This document shows positions 35,547 to 43,789 of a DNA stretch of 60,466 nt, one piece after another (within the stretch, counting starts at the first letter, position 1; the number at the start of each line of letters is the position of its first letter). Below the pieces are notes generated by a model, which worked only from the letters and a program-made list of their open reading frames with translations, was not told the origin of the DNA and did no database searches. This DNA is from Methylobacterium ajmalii (lineage in GTDB: Bacteria > Pseudomonadota > Alphaproteobacteria > Rhizobiales > Beijerinckiaceae), in the NCBI RefSeq assembly GCF_016613415.1, contig NZ_JACWCT010000162.1, forward strand, positions 4,455 to 64,920. The letters are read 5' to 3'. Both the position numbers and the translations under genes were made by a program.

Positions 35547-36898
35547 ACGTATGGCCCGCCCCGTCCGCAAGTGGCTCGGATCCGCTGGTCTGATCAGTCT
35601 GCATAAACGTATCCGGCCTTCCGGTTGCCCGTCGGCCAAGATGGAGATCCGCGCGTCCCGGTCCTCATAAAGGGGGCGGCGTCGAGCGCCATTTTACGCC
35701 AGAGGTTTCTAGGACACCGGTCGACTGTCAGGCCATCTTCCTCTCACCACCCGCAGACATCGTGAGCCGACGAGAGCCTCGCCAGCCGAACCCAGTTCAG
35801 GCCGCGATTGCAGCCGCCTCGTAGACCCGCTCGTGGCGCAGCAGCGCCCAGACGATGCGTGCCATCTTGGCGGCCAGCGCCACGACTACCGTGTTGGCGT
35901 GAGCCCGCGCCGAGAGACCCCGCAGCCACTGCCCCAGGCGCGTGTCGCCCTACCGAAGCGTCGGCAGGGCTGCCCGAGCCCCTTGGATGAGCATCTTGCG
36001 CAGGTACTTGCTGCCGCGCTTGGTGATCCCGACTAGCTTCGGCCGGCCACCAGTCGTCACCTGACGTGGCACGAGGCCGAGCCAAGCCGCCAAATCGCGT
36101 CCGCGTGCGAAGGTGGCGACGTCGCCGATCGCCGCCACCAGGGCGGTCGCGTTGAGCGCGCCAATGCCCGGAATGGTCGTCAGCCGGCGGGCGCACTCGT
36201 CCGTGCGCGCCTGCTCGGCGAACTCGGCGTCGAGGGCGGCGATGCGCCGATCGAGGAACTCCCAGCGCTCGCGCACGTCCGCCACGAGGGTCTGCATGGG
36301 GGGCGTGAGATCCGTGCCCTCCTCGCCCTCCAACAGGCGGGTCAGGAAGCCGGCGAGCTTGGCCCGCCCCTGCGGCACGACGTGGCCGCGCTCCAGCAGG
36401 ATGGCGCGGAGCTGGTTCATCAGCGCCGTGCGCTCGCCGAAGCGCTGGTCACGCACCCGGTGCAGGGTCTGCATGTCGAGCTGCGCTTCCGCCTTGAGGG
36501 CCACGAAGCGCATGGTCGGGCGGGTCGCCGCTTCAGCGATCGCCTCGGCATCGCGATCGTCGTTCTTCTGAGCCTTGACGTAGGGCCTGACGTACTCGGG
36601 CGACATCAGCCGGATGGTGTGTCCCTGAGCGGCCAGGGCACGACCCATGTGGTGGGCGCCGCAGCAGGCTTCCATGGCGACCACGCAGGGCGCCAGCTTG
36701 GTCCGGAAGGCGACAACGGTCTGCGCCGCATGCGCCGACGCAGCACGACCTTGCCGCCCGCATCCAGCCCGACGAGGCTGCAGCTGTTCTTGCCCAGGTC
36801 GATCCCGAGTACCGCGATCGTCATTGCTCTGCTCCGTCCCTCATCTCGGCTACTCTGCAAGCTTAGCAGCGCAGCGCGGCGAGGGGCGGGCCATCCAT
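35547..36898 (-). mobile_element. IS110/IS1111-type insertion sequence inside the IS5 element
   Basis: A perfect 12-bp inverted repeat, ATGGCCCGCCCC, lies at 35551-35562 and in reverse at 36883-36894. IS1111-group elements have such subterminal repeats, unlike classic IS110. The enclosed transposase is leftward and damaged. The borders are set where IS5 coding sequence stops and resumes, with an uncertainty of a few bases. Confidence 0.7.
35797..36824 (-). pseudogene. IS110-family transposase, frameshifted and with a premature TAG
   Basis: From the ATG at 36824 the protein starts MTIAVLGIDLGKNSCSLVGL, the RuvC-like DEDD domain. One base is lost near 36735, after which the frame continues TVVAFRTKLAPCVVAMEACC. 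The Transposase_20 helix-hairpin-helix domain (RLTTIPGIGALNATALVAAIG) and WLGLVPRQVTTGGRPKLVGI are clear. A TAG follows ALPTLR, then GDTRLGQWLRGLSARAHANT continues in frame to 35797. The full length would be about 342 residues, standard for the family. Two lesions make it inactive. Confidence 0.8.
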
Positions 36899-37335
36899 AA
36901 AGGGGGGGCCGCGAGCAGGCGATCGGCCCTTCGCGGGCGGGTCCGACCATCAAGATCCACGTCCTCACCGATGTGATCGGCCGCCCGGGCGTCATCCACC
37001 TCACCCCCGGCAACGCCAGTGACGTCAAGACCGCGCCCGCCGTACTGGCCCGGGCACCCGGTCGCGTGCGGCGGCTCATCGCCGTCAAGGGCTACGATGC
37101 CGACTGGCTGCGCCAGGACCTGCGCGAGCAGGGCATCAGCGTGGTCATTCCCGGCACCCGCGCCCGCAAGCGCAAGATCCGCCTCGACAAGCGACGGTAT
37201 CGGGATCGCTGGCGGGTCGAGGCGGTCTTCTGCCGCCTCAAGGACTTCCGCCGCATCGCCACGCGCTACGACAAACTCGCCCGCAACTTCGCATCGGCTC
37301 TCGCCCTCGCCGCCGTCACTGCGTTCTGGTGCTGA
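36899..37335 (+). pseudogene. IS5-family transposase, 3' half
   Basis: The frame reads GREQAIGPSRAGPTIKIHV, then LTDVIGRPGVIHLTPGNASD and IAVKGYDADWLRQDL (second catalytic Asp), and ends with the Glu-containing block YRDRWRVEAVFCRLKDFRR. It completes the transposase begun at 35225. Because the insert separates the two parts, no functional product is expected. Confidence 0.8.
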
Positions 37336-37517
37336 TTGAGTCTCAGCCCTAGGAATCGCGAATTTCCACCCCATGTAGTACAACAACCCCTTTATCCTGA
37401 TATCTACGATTAATAATGAGCGCTGATCGCCCCGTTAACGACCCTTTATCGAGCGGCCGCCTCCCAGCTCCCGATCAGATTATTCGCTACTCAATCGCGA
37501 TTCTAACTCGATATCAC

Positions 37518-38342
37518 TTACGGAAGCTCAGCGACGACGCGCCTAAACTGACTGGGTATTGTACCGGTATGTTGCTGAAAGAAGCGGGTAAAGTTGGCTG
37601 GTGCGCTGAAGCCTAGATCGTCAGAGACCACGGCAAGGGTTGTGGCGGGGTCTAGGATAGCCGCGACAGCAGCTTCGACGCGCACGGCGTTGGCGTAGAC
37701 GGCCGGGCTCAGCCCCGTGCAGCGGCGGAAAAGTGTGTTGAAGTGCGGCCGCGATAGACCGGCCGACCTCGCGACGGTGTCGAGATCGCGGGGTACGGCA
37801 CCCGATTCCCCCATAAGTTGAAGGGCCCGCCGGATGCGGTGATCGGTCAACAGTGCCACACGCGGGGGCTGCCGGTCTCCATAGCGATGCGCCAAGGCGA
37901 TGATCAGGGCACGGATCCGGTCTTCGAGCGTTACTGCGTCAGTATCGTGGCAACCTATGCGCCGTACAAGGTCCTCGCGCGCTCTCCACAGGGTGCGGTC
38001 GAGTGGCACGCAGGACACTTCGAAGAAGCGGCCGGCGCCGCAGGGCCGGAACGCGCGATCAATCCCAGCGAGCCAAGCGGGCTCGATGTAAAGGGCGAGG
38101 AAGGCCGTCCGCTGCAGCCCACCCCGGTGCAGGTAGCGGTGCGGCTCCCAACTGTTGATCAAGATCGCGGTGTCGTCGCGCACGGGCAGCGCCCGGCCCG
38201 CGACGATAAAATCCTGGTCGGGGCCGCTCGCCTTCAGGATCACGTGGCAATGATGGTGCGCGTGATCAACGAGGGAGGTGTCCATGTCGAGAAGCGCCAC
38301 CCGGCCGAACGCGCCGCGCAGGATTCCGAGAGCCTGGGTCAC
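37518..38342 (-). CDS. AraC-family transcriptional regulator (paralogue of the one at 54861)
   Basis: A 274-residue regulator with an N-terminal cupin-type sensing domain (FGRVALLDMDTSLVDHAHHH, ALYIEPAWL) and a C-terminal AraC helix-turn-helix pair (LDTVARSAGLSRPHFNTLFRR, LAVVSDDLGFSAPANFTRFF). It shares the FGRVALLDMD and LALYIEPAWL segments and overall layout with the regulator at the other end of the furan cluster. Divergent from the fatty-acid-hydroxylase-family gene at 38570, it probably controls it through the CGTCTCGC sites there. Confidence 0.85.
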   Translation of the reverse strand: MTQALGILRGAFGRVALLDMDTSLVDHAHHHCHVILKASGPDQDFIVAGRALPVRDDTAILINSWEPHRYLHRGGLQRTAFLALYIEPAWLAGIDRAFRPCGAGRFFEVSCVPLDRTLWRAREDLVRRIGCHDTDAVTLEDRIRALIIALAHRYGDRQPPRVALLTDHRIRRALQLMGESGAVPRDLDTVARSAGLSRPHFNTLFRRCTGLSPAVYANAVRVEAAVAAILDPATTLAVVSDDLGFSAPANFTRFFQQHTGTIPSQFRRVVAELP

Positions 38343-38514
38343 GATCCGCGATCACCTTCCCTGCCGGCCAGGGCCGGCATCACCATAGTTCCGATTGGGG
38401 AGATTAACCCATGCGCACGCCTACATTTCCGGTTGGGCGCGCGAAAAACATCCGGATTGATAAGTCAGCCTCCGGGGTGATCAGGGTTCTGCGCGCGAGC
38501 TGCGCCACACTCCA

Positions 38515-38557
38515 CGTCTCGCAAGCAGGTTCCCCGTTCGAGAGGGAAAGCGAGACG
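38515..38557. promoter_or_regulatory. Inverted CGTCTCGC half-sites upstream of the hydroxylase gene
   Basis: CGTCTCGC at 38515-38522 and its complement GCGAGACG at 38550-38557 lie in the leader of the gene at 38570, the second one touching the ribosome-binding site. The same core (CGTCTCAC) forms an inverted repeat upstream of hmfA, so these are candidate AraC-type binding sites. Confidence 0.4.
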
Positions 38558-38569
38558 AGGAGGAAACCA

Positions 38570-39394
38570 ATGACACCCGTCTTCCAAAGCCCGGAGCGCG
38601 ACCGGCGCGAGCAGGAGCGCCAGAGCACTTTTCGCGAACGCTTCGTGGCCGAAACCCCGCCCTGGTACCACGGCGCGATCCATCTCGGCTTCACGCTGCT
38701 GATCACCGGCGGTACGGTCCTGTACTGTTGGAACCGAATCGAGGTCTCCTCGGCATGGGAGTGGCTGCTGGTCGTGCCGATCGTGCTTCTCGGCAATTGG
38801 TGCGAGTGGGCCGCGCACCGCTACGTGCTGCACCGCCCGGTGCCCGGGCTCACAATGATCTATAAGCGCCACTGCACAGTGCACCATCAGTTCTTCACGC
38901 ACCATGACCTTGGCTACAGTGGCCACAAGGAATGGCGGGCTCTGCTGTTTCCGCCCTTCGCCCCGATCGGCTTCGTGCTCGCCGCCCTGCCGCCGGCGCT
39001 TCTGGCCGGCTGGCTGATCTCGTCGAATGCCGGGTACATCGTCGTGCTCACGATGGCCGCCTACTACCTGCTCTACGAGGGCCTGCACACGCTCTCACAC
39101 CTCGATGACACGCGGCATCCTTACCTGCGGCACATCCCCCTGGTGAACACCGTGCGGCGAATGCACTACATTCATCACGTGCTCGGGTTCATGCAGACCC
39201 GCAACTTCAACCTCACATTCCCGATCTGCGACGCACTGTTCGGCACCAGCGACCTCGACCGATCCCTCGTCGGGACGCTGTTCAACGGCGCATCGCACGA
39301 CCACATGCGGGCCGACATCCGGTCGGCGGATCCGGATCTGTCGGCGACAAGCATCAAGGAGGCCGAGCGGCGTACGCGGGCTCGCCTCGCCTGA
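38570..39394 (+). CDS. Membrane fatty acid hydroxylase / sterol desaturase superfamily protein
   Basis: A 274-residue membrane di-iron enzyme. It has about four hydrophobic segments and the histidine boxes of the superfamily: HRYVLHR, HCTVHHQFFTHHD, HTLSHLDDTRH and MHYIHHVLG. The ATG at 38570 follows GAGGAGG. Superfamily members insert oxygen into lipids, sterols or carotenoids. None of the described furan-degradation steps needs such an enzyme, so its presence between the AraC regulator and hmfH suggests either membrane adaptation to furan stress or an extra oxygenation step. Function is unassigned. Confidence 0.82.
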   Translation: MTPVFQSPERDRREQERQSTFRERFVAETPPWYHGAIHLGFTLLITGGTVLYCWNRIEVSSAWEWLLVVPIVLLGNWCEWAAHRYVLHRPVPGLTMIYKRHCTVHHQFFTHHDLGYSGHKEWRALLFPPFAPIGFVLAALPPALLAGWLISSNAGYIVVLTMAAYYLLYEGLHTLSHLDDTRHPYLRHIPLVNTVRRMHYIHHVLGFMQTRNFNLTFPICDALFGTSDLDRSLVGTLFNGASHDHMRADIRSADPDLSATSIKEAERRTRARLA

Positions 39395-39414
39395 CGCCCC
39401 GGGTGCCGGCGGCC

Positions 39415-41130
39415 TCAGGCCCCGGCTCCCAGCTGCGCGACGAGGTGATCGGCGATCTTCTCGCCGATCATGATGGTCGGCACGTTGGTATTGGCACTCG
39501 GCAAGCTCGGCATTACCGAGGCGTCCGCGACGGAGAGCCCTTCGACGCCGATCACCCGCCCGGTCGGATCGACCACTGCACCCCTGTCGGTGGAATCGCC
39601 CATGCGGCAGGTGCCGCTCGCATGCCACACGCCGAAGACCGTCTCGCGCACGAAGTCCCGCAGGGCTGCGTCGTCGGCAGCGATCCGGCCGAGATCGACC
39701 CCGCCGGACACGGCGCGTAGCATCAGCCGGCGCAAGGGGGCAGGACCGTCGAGGAGCCGGGCCAGCAGGGCAGTGACGCGCCGGTTGCGAGGCGTAACCC
39801 GGCTGAGCCGCTTGATCGCAGGCGTGAAGCTCGCCGGGAAGATCGCCGCGGGATCCGGGTTGAGCTGCGGCGAGACCACGAGCGCAACGAGGTCGCGCAG
39901 GCCCGTCGCCAGCCGTTCGAGATCGCGCGGGTCCGACAGGAGGCCGAGGTCGACGTCCGGACGGCCCGCCGGATCGGCCGGGTTGAGGCGCAGCCGCCCG
40001 ATCGAGTGCGGCTGGTTCACCCATAGGAAATAGAGGGCGAGGCTCGCCCCGAGCGCGTGCCAGCCGCCGCGGGCGGAGGCGGTGAGGTACATGTCGGAGG
40101 GTGTACCGCCCGGCAGGCCGGAGGAGGAGCGCAGGGCGACGAAGCTCGCCCGTCTGTAGCTCAGCGGCAGGCGAAGCCGACGGGGCAGGTACTGCGCGAT
40201 GGTCAGCGCTGGGTGGTCGCGCAGGTTCTCGCCGACCCCGGGCCGGTCCGCGAGGACGGTCACGCCGCAGGTACGCAGGTGTTCTGCGGGTCCGATCCCG
40301 GCCCGCAGGAGCAGGACCGGCGATTGCAACGCGCCTGCGCAGACCACCACCTCCCGCGCCGCCACGCGCTGCTCGCGTCCGTCCGCTTGGCGCAGCTGCG
40401 CGCCGACGGCGCGCCGTCCGTCGAACACCAGGTCGGTGACCTGCGTGTGCGCGGCGATGACGAGGTTCCCGCGCGCCCGCGTGGGCGCGTCGAGATAGGC
40501 CGCGGCAGAGGAAACCCTGGCGTCATCCCGGTTGGAGAAGGCCGGCGGGAAGATCCCGTCCTCGAATTCGCCGTTCTGATCGAGGCGCCGCGGCAGGCCG
40601 GTCGCGTCGAGAGCCGTCGCAACCGCGTGTGCAAACGGCGGCCAGGCCGGTTCGAGGATGCGTCGGATCGGCAAGGGGCCGTCGCGCCCGTGCAGCGGGC
40701 CGTCGCAGTCGAGGTCGGTCTCGAGCTTGCGGAAGTAGGGCAGGACGTCGTCCCAGCCCCAGCCCCTCGCCCCGGCCGCCGCCCAGGCGTCGTAGTCGCG
40801 CGGGAGACCGCGGTTGGCCGCCTGCACGTTGATGCTCGACGAGCCGCCCATCACGCGGCCCTGCTCGTAGGCCCGGCGCCGGATCCGCCCATCGGCCCCG
40901 CGGGTGACGGCCGCGTCGAGGCCGGGCCAGATGTAGGTGTCGCCGAAGAACAGCGGCATCGGGTAGCTGTCGAGGATCTCGGCCGGCACCTGTCCTGGGG
41001 GCGTGTCGCAGCCGGCCTCGACGAGAAGCACCCGCCGGTTCGGATCGGCCGAGAGACGTTTGGCGAGGACGCAGCCGGCCGAGCCGCCGCCGACAACGAG
41101 CACATCGACCTCATGGGGCAGTTCGCTCAT
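39415..41130 (-). CDS. hmfH: GMC-family HMF/furfural oxidase or dehydrogenase
   Basis: A 571-residue FAD-dependent glucose-methanol-choline oxidoreductase. The FAD motif is VDVLVVGGGSAGCVLAKRL, GMC signature 1 is in GRVMGGSSSINVQAANRG, the catalytic His is in VFGVWHASGTCRMGD, and DASVMPSLPSANTNVPTIMI closes the FAD domain. ATG 41130 has GGGGGC eight bases upstream. An ATG at 41136 overlaps the hmfF stop. Position directly after a UbiD-type gene and beside the other hmf genes identifies it as the enzyme oxidising HMF towards 2,5-furandicarboxylate. The name rests on context plus family, not on an alignment. Confidence 0.78.
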   Translation of the reverse strand: MSELPHEVDVLVVGGGSAGCVLAKRLSADPNRRVLLVEAGCDTPPGQVPAEILDSYPMPLFFGDTYIWPGLDAAVTRGADGRIRRRAYEQGRVMGGSSSINVQAANRGLPRDYDAWAAAGARGWGWDDVLPYFRKLETDLDCDGPLHGRDGPLPIRRILEPAWPPFAHAVATALDATGLPRRLDQNGEFEDGIFPPAFSNRDDARVSSAAAYLDAPTRARGNLVIAAHTQVTDLVFDGRRAVGAQLRQADGREQRVAAREVVVCAGALQSPVLLLRAGIGPAEHLRTCGVTVLADRPGVGENLRDHPALTIAQYLPRRLRLPLSYRRASFVALRSSSGLPGGTPSDMYLTASARGGWHALGASLALYFLWVNQPHSIGRLRLNPADPAGRPDVDLGLLSDPRDLERLATGLRDLVALVVSPQLNPDPAAIFPASFTPAIKRLSRVTPRNRRVTALLARLLDGPAPLRRLMLRAVSGGVDLGRIAADDAALRDFVRETVFGVWHASGTCRMGDSTDRGAVVDPTGRVIGVEGLSVADASVMPSLPSANTNVPTIMIGEKIADHLVAQLGAGA

Positions 41131-41135
41131 GCGCA

Positions 41136-42524
41136 TCAGCCCCCGAGTACCGCGCGCCAGTCCGCATCCGGCACGACCACGGCCGCGAGGTCGATCTCGG
41201 CCTGGCCTGGCACGCAGATGCGGGTGAACTTCATCGGCGGCGCGTCCAGCGTTGCGGTGGCGTCGAGGCCCATCTTGGCGCCCACGCCCTCGCGCGCGGA
41301 TGGGTCGAGCTTCGAGCCCTGCGAATGCGCGACCACCACGAGGTCGCGGTCGGCCTGGAAGCGGGTAGCGACCGCCCACTCGACCTCCTTCGGATCGTGG
41401 ATGTCCACGTCCATATCGACGACGACCGCGTGCTTGATGTCGTAATGGGCCGCGAAGGCGCCAAGCAGGACGTTCTTGGCCTCGCCCTCCTGCGTCTTGC
41501 GCAGTTTCACGTAGAGATGGTAGCGGCCAACCCCGCCGAGGGAGAGATGGACGTCCTCGACCCCTGGGAAACTACGCTTGAGGGTTGCCAGGATCGTGGC
41601 TTCGCGGGGGATTGCCCCAAGCAGCAGGTGCTCGAGTCCGCCTCCGACGATCATGTGGAAGAGCGGCCGCTCGCGGTGGGTAACGGCGTCGACCTGCATG
41701 ACGTGGCGCTCGGCCCGCTCGCCGTAATATTGCGGGAACTCGCCGAACGGCCCCTCCGGCTCGCGCAGCTCCGGCAGGATTCTCCCCTCGATCACGATCT
41801 CGGCTTCTGCCGGCACGCGCACGTCGTTCGTGAGGCACTTCACCACGTCGAGGGGAACGCCCGTGAGCGCACCGGCGATCTCAAGTTCGTCCTGGCCGAG
41901 CGGCACGATCGCCTGGGAGGCGAGCAGGCAGGCGGGATCGACGCCCACGACGAGCGCGACCTCCAGGCCGCGGCCGGCGGCTTCGGCGCGGCGGTAGAAA
42001 TGATCGGTGTGGCGCGGCAGCACGAGAACGCCGATGCGGTCGGGCCCGTTGATCTGGCAGCGCAGGATGGCGACGTTCTGCGCGCCGGTCTCGGGATCGC
42101 GCGAGATCATCAGCCCCGCCGAGATGTAGGGACCTCCATCGTGCTCGTTGAGCGTCGGCACGGGCAACAGCCGCAGGAGATCGATGTCGGTGCGGTGGAC
42201 GATGCTCTGGGCGGGCCCGGTCTCACGCTCGCGCCAGGGCAGCGGCGCCGCACAGGCCTGCTGGACATGCGCGACGAGGCGGTCCTCCGTCGTCCCGAGC
42301 GCTTCGGCCATCCAGGCCCGGCTGGAGACGAGGCCCGAGACGATGGTGCCGTCCTGACCGTCGGGGCGGGGAAACAGAGTGGCGCTGCGCCCGTCAAGCC
42401 GGTTCGCCACCGCCGCGGCCTCGTGGCGAAGCCCGATGCCCGGCCGTGTCACGCTGAGGCGCCCGCTCTGCCCGAGGCGAGCGAGCCAGTCGCGCAGGGA
42501 TCGGGTTGGGGCCGGCACGCTCAT
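41136..42524 (-). CDS. hmfF: UbiD-family 2,5-furandicarboxylate decarboxylase
   Basis: A 462-residue prenylated-FMN-dependent decarboxylase. The catalytic Glu-Arg-Glu set is visible: Arg155 in AILRCQING, and Glu257 and Glu262 in REPEGPFGEFPQYYG. GVLVLPRHTDHFYRRAE and HLSLGGVGRYHLYVKL are further UbiD landmarks. It converts 2,5-furandicarboxylate to 2-furoate and CO2. It is co-translated with hmfH (overlapping TGATG) and needs the UbiX-type HmfG encoded at 45244. A LysR-type site lies about 90 bases upstream. Confidence 0.82.
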   Translation of the reverse strand: MSVPAPTRSLRDWLARLGQSGRLSVTRPGIGLRHEAAAVANRLDGRSATLFPRPDGQDGTIVSGLVSSRAWMAEALGTTEDRLVAHVQQACAAPLPWRERETGPAQSIVHRTDIDLLRLLPVPTLNEHDGGPYISAGLMISRDPETGAQNVAILRCQINGPDRIGVLVLPRHTDHFYRRAEAAGRGLEVALVVGVDPACLLASQAIVPLGQDELEIAGALTGVPLDVVKCLTNDVRVPAEAEIVIEGRILPELREPEGPFGEFPQYYGERAERHVMQVDAVTHRERPLFHMIVGGGLEHLLLGAIPREATILATLKRSFPGVEDVHLSLGGVGRYHLYVKLRKTQEGEAKNVLLGAFAAHYDIKHAVVVDMDVDIHDPKEVEWAVATRFQADRDLVVVAHSQGSKLDPSAREGVGAKMGLDATATLDAPPMKFTRICVPGQAEIDLAAVVVPDADWRAVLGG

Positions 42525-42597
42525 GTTGTCCTCCCGGTCGCGGCCCGCGCGGGGCGCCGTCGTCCCGTCTCGTTAGGCTGCTGCGGCGACGGACTGA

Positions 42598-42625
42598 AAT
42601 AAGGATTGCTGATGGGGCCGATCAG
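42598..42625. promoter_or_regulatory. LysR-type site upstream of hmfF
   Basis: CTGAT-N7-ATCAG (42609-42625) is a T-N11-A palindrome of the LysR type. With the adjoining ATCCTTATT (read leftward at 42598-42606) it forms a 28-base block that matches 24 positions of the block upstream of the aldehyde dehydrogenase gene. It lies about 75-100 bases before hmfF. Confidence 0.7.
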
Positions 42626-42729
42626 GCGGTCTGAATTGCCGTGGCAGCAGGCTTATGCTCCTGTGATACGGCGTGTTTTCGACGGCCGACCGCCGTACTG
42701 GAGCACCGCCGGAAGCCAGGAATCCGCAC

Positions 42730-43656
42730 GTGGATTTGCGCCAGATCTCCTACTTCGTCGCTCTGTTCGAGGAAGGCAGCGTGACGCGCGCGGCGCAGCG
42801 GATGAACGTGGTGCAGCCAGCACTCAGCATGCAGATCGCCAAGCTCGAGCGCGAACTGGATCAGCGGCTCTTCGAGCGGCAACCTAAGGCAATGGTGCCG
42901 ACCGCCGCAGGCCGGCTGCTGCACCGGCTCGTGCAGCCGATCCTACGCGACGTTGCCGAGGCCCGGGCCACGATGGCGCAGCTCTCCCAGAGCGTGTCGG
43001 GGCGGGTGACCGCAGGCATCCTGTCGTCGCTCTCGATGAGCGTGGTGCCGAGCGTGCTGGCGCGCTTCGCCGCCACCTACCCGCAGGTGGAACTGTCTCT
43101 GGCGGACGGCTATTCCTCGACCTTCATCGACGGCGTTGGCGACGGCAGCCTCGACCTGGCGGTAATCAACAAGCCCAACCGCCGCCTCGGCCTGATGATG
43201 GAGCCACTTCTCGATGAAGAGATGGTGGTGGTGGGCGGGAGCGCGACGCCGCTGCCGATCCCCATGCCGGTGCGCACGCGCGATCTCGTCGGACTCGACC
43301 TCGTCCTGCCCTCGGCCCGCCACGGTCTACGCCTGGAACTCGACCGGCGGGTCGGCGCGGAGGACATCACCTTGAGCCCCCAGATCGAACTCGACCTGCC
43401 CTCCGCGATCGCGGATTTCGTCGCGCGCTCGAACCGCTTCACGGTCCTTCCCAGCATCGCGGTGAGCCGGCAGCTCGTTGAGGGCTCGCTCAAGGCCTAC
43501 CGCATCGTGGCGCCGCGGATCACCCGCCAGCTCGTCATCATCCATCACCCAAAATACCCGCTCACCCCCGCGGCGATGCGCTTCGTCGAGATCCTTGGCG
43601 AGGAGCTGTCGGCAGCAGCGGCCGCGCTCCAGGCCCATATCGTCACGGGTCCCTGA
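42730..43656 (+). CDS. LysR-family regulator of the HMF branch
   Basis: A 308-residue LysR regulator. The helix-turn-helix is QISYFVALFEEGSVTRAAQR, then PALSMQIAKLERELDQRLFER. The effector domain begins GRVTAGILSSLSMSVVPSVL. The GTG at 42730 (VDLRQISYF) is the family-typical start, and the frame upstream to 42673 has no family resemblance. It is divergent from hmfF, and its own promoter region contains the palindromic CTGAT site, which fits autoregulation and control of hmfF-hmfH and the aldehyde dehydrogenase-hmfG pair. It corresponds in position to the LysR-type hmf regulator of Cupriavidus. Confidence 0.82.
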   Translation: MDLRQISYFVALFEEGSVTRAAQRMNVVQPALSMQIAKLERELDQRLFERQPKAMVPTAAGRLLHRLVQPILRDVAEARATMAQLSQSVSGRVTAGILSSLSMSVVPSVLARFAATYPQVELSLADGYSSTFIDGVGDGSLDLAVINKPNRRLGLMMEPLLDEEMVVVGGSATPLPIPMPVRTRDLVGLDLVLPSARHGLRLELDRRVGAEDITLSPQIELDLPSAIADFVARSNRFTVLPSIAVSRQLVEGSLKAYRIVAPRITRQLVIIHHPKYPLTPAAMRFVEILGEELSAAAAALQAHIVTGP

Positions 43657-43675
43657 CCGGCGAACCGACGTCCCG

Positions 43676-43703
43676 CTGATCGCCCGCATCATCCATCCTT
43701 ATT
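43676..43703. promoter_or_regulatory. LysR-type site upstream of the aldehyde dehydrogenase gene
   Basis: CTGAT-N7-ATCAT (43676-43692) followed by ATCCTTATT (43695-43703) matches 24 of 28 positions of the block upstream of hmfF, in the same orientation relative to its target gene. It ends 86 bases before the start at 43790. The similarity is visible by eye and implies a common regulator. Confidence 0.7.
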
Positions 43704-43789
43704 CGACAGGAAAACACCCTCAACCCTACCATTCCGCCCCAACCCGGTGCCCAGGCCTGGGACGCACATCAGAGAGCGGGGAAGCAGGC

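Larger units (their letters stand above)
35151..37349 (+). mobile_element. IS5-family (IS427-like) element interrupted by an IS110/IS1111 element
   Basis: The ends begin GGGTGTAAAC on the left and, reversed, GGGCTGAGAC on the right, and each is flanked by TA (35149-35150 and 37350-37351). The two halves of one transposase gene lie on either side of a 1.35-kb insertion. The outer element without the insert would be about 0.85 kb, normal for this group. Confidence 0.72.
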
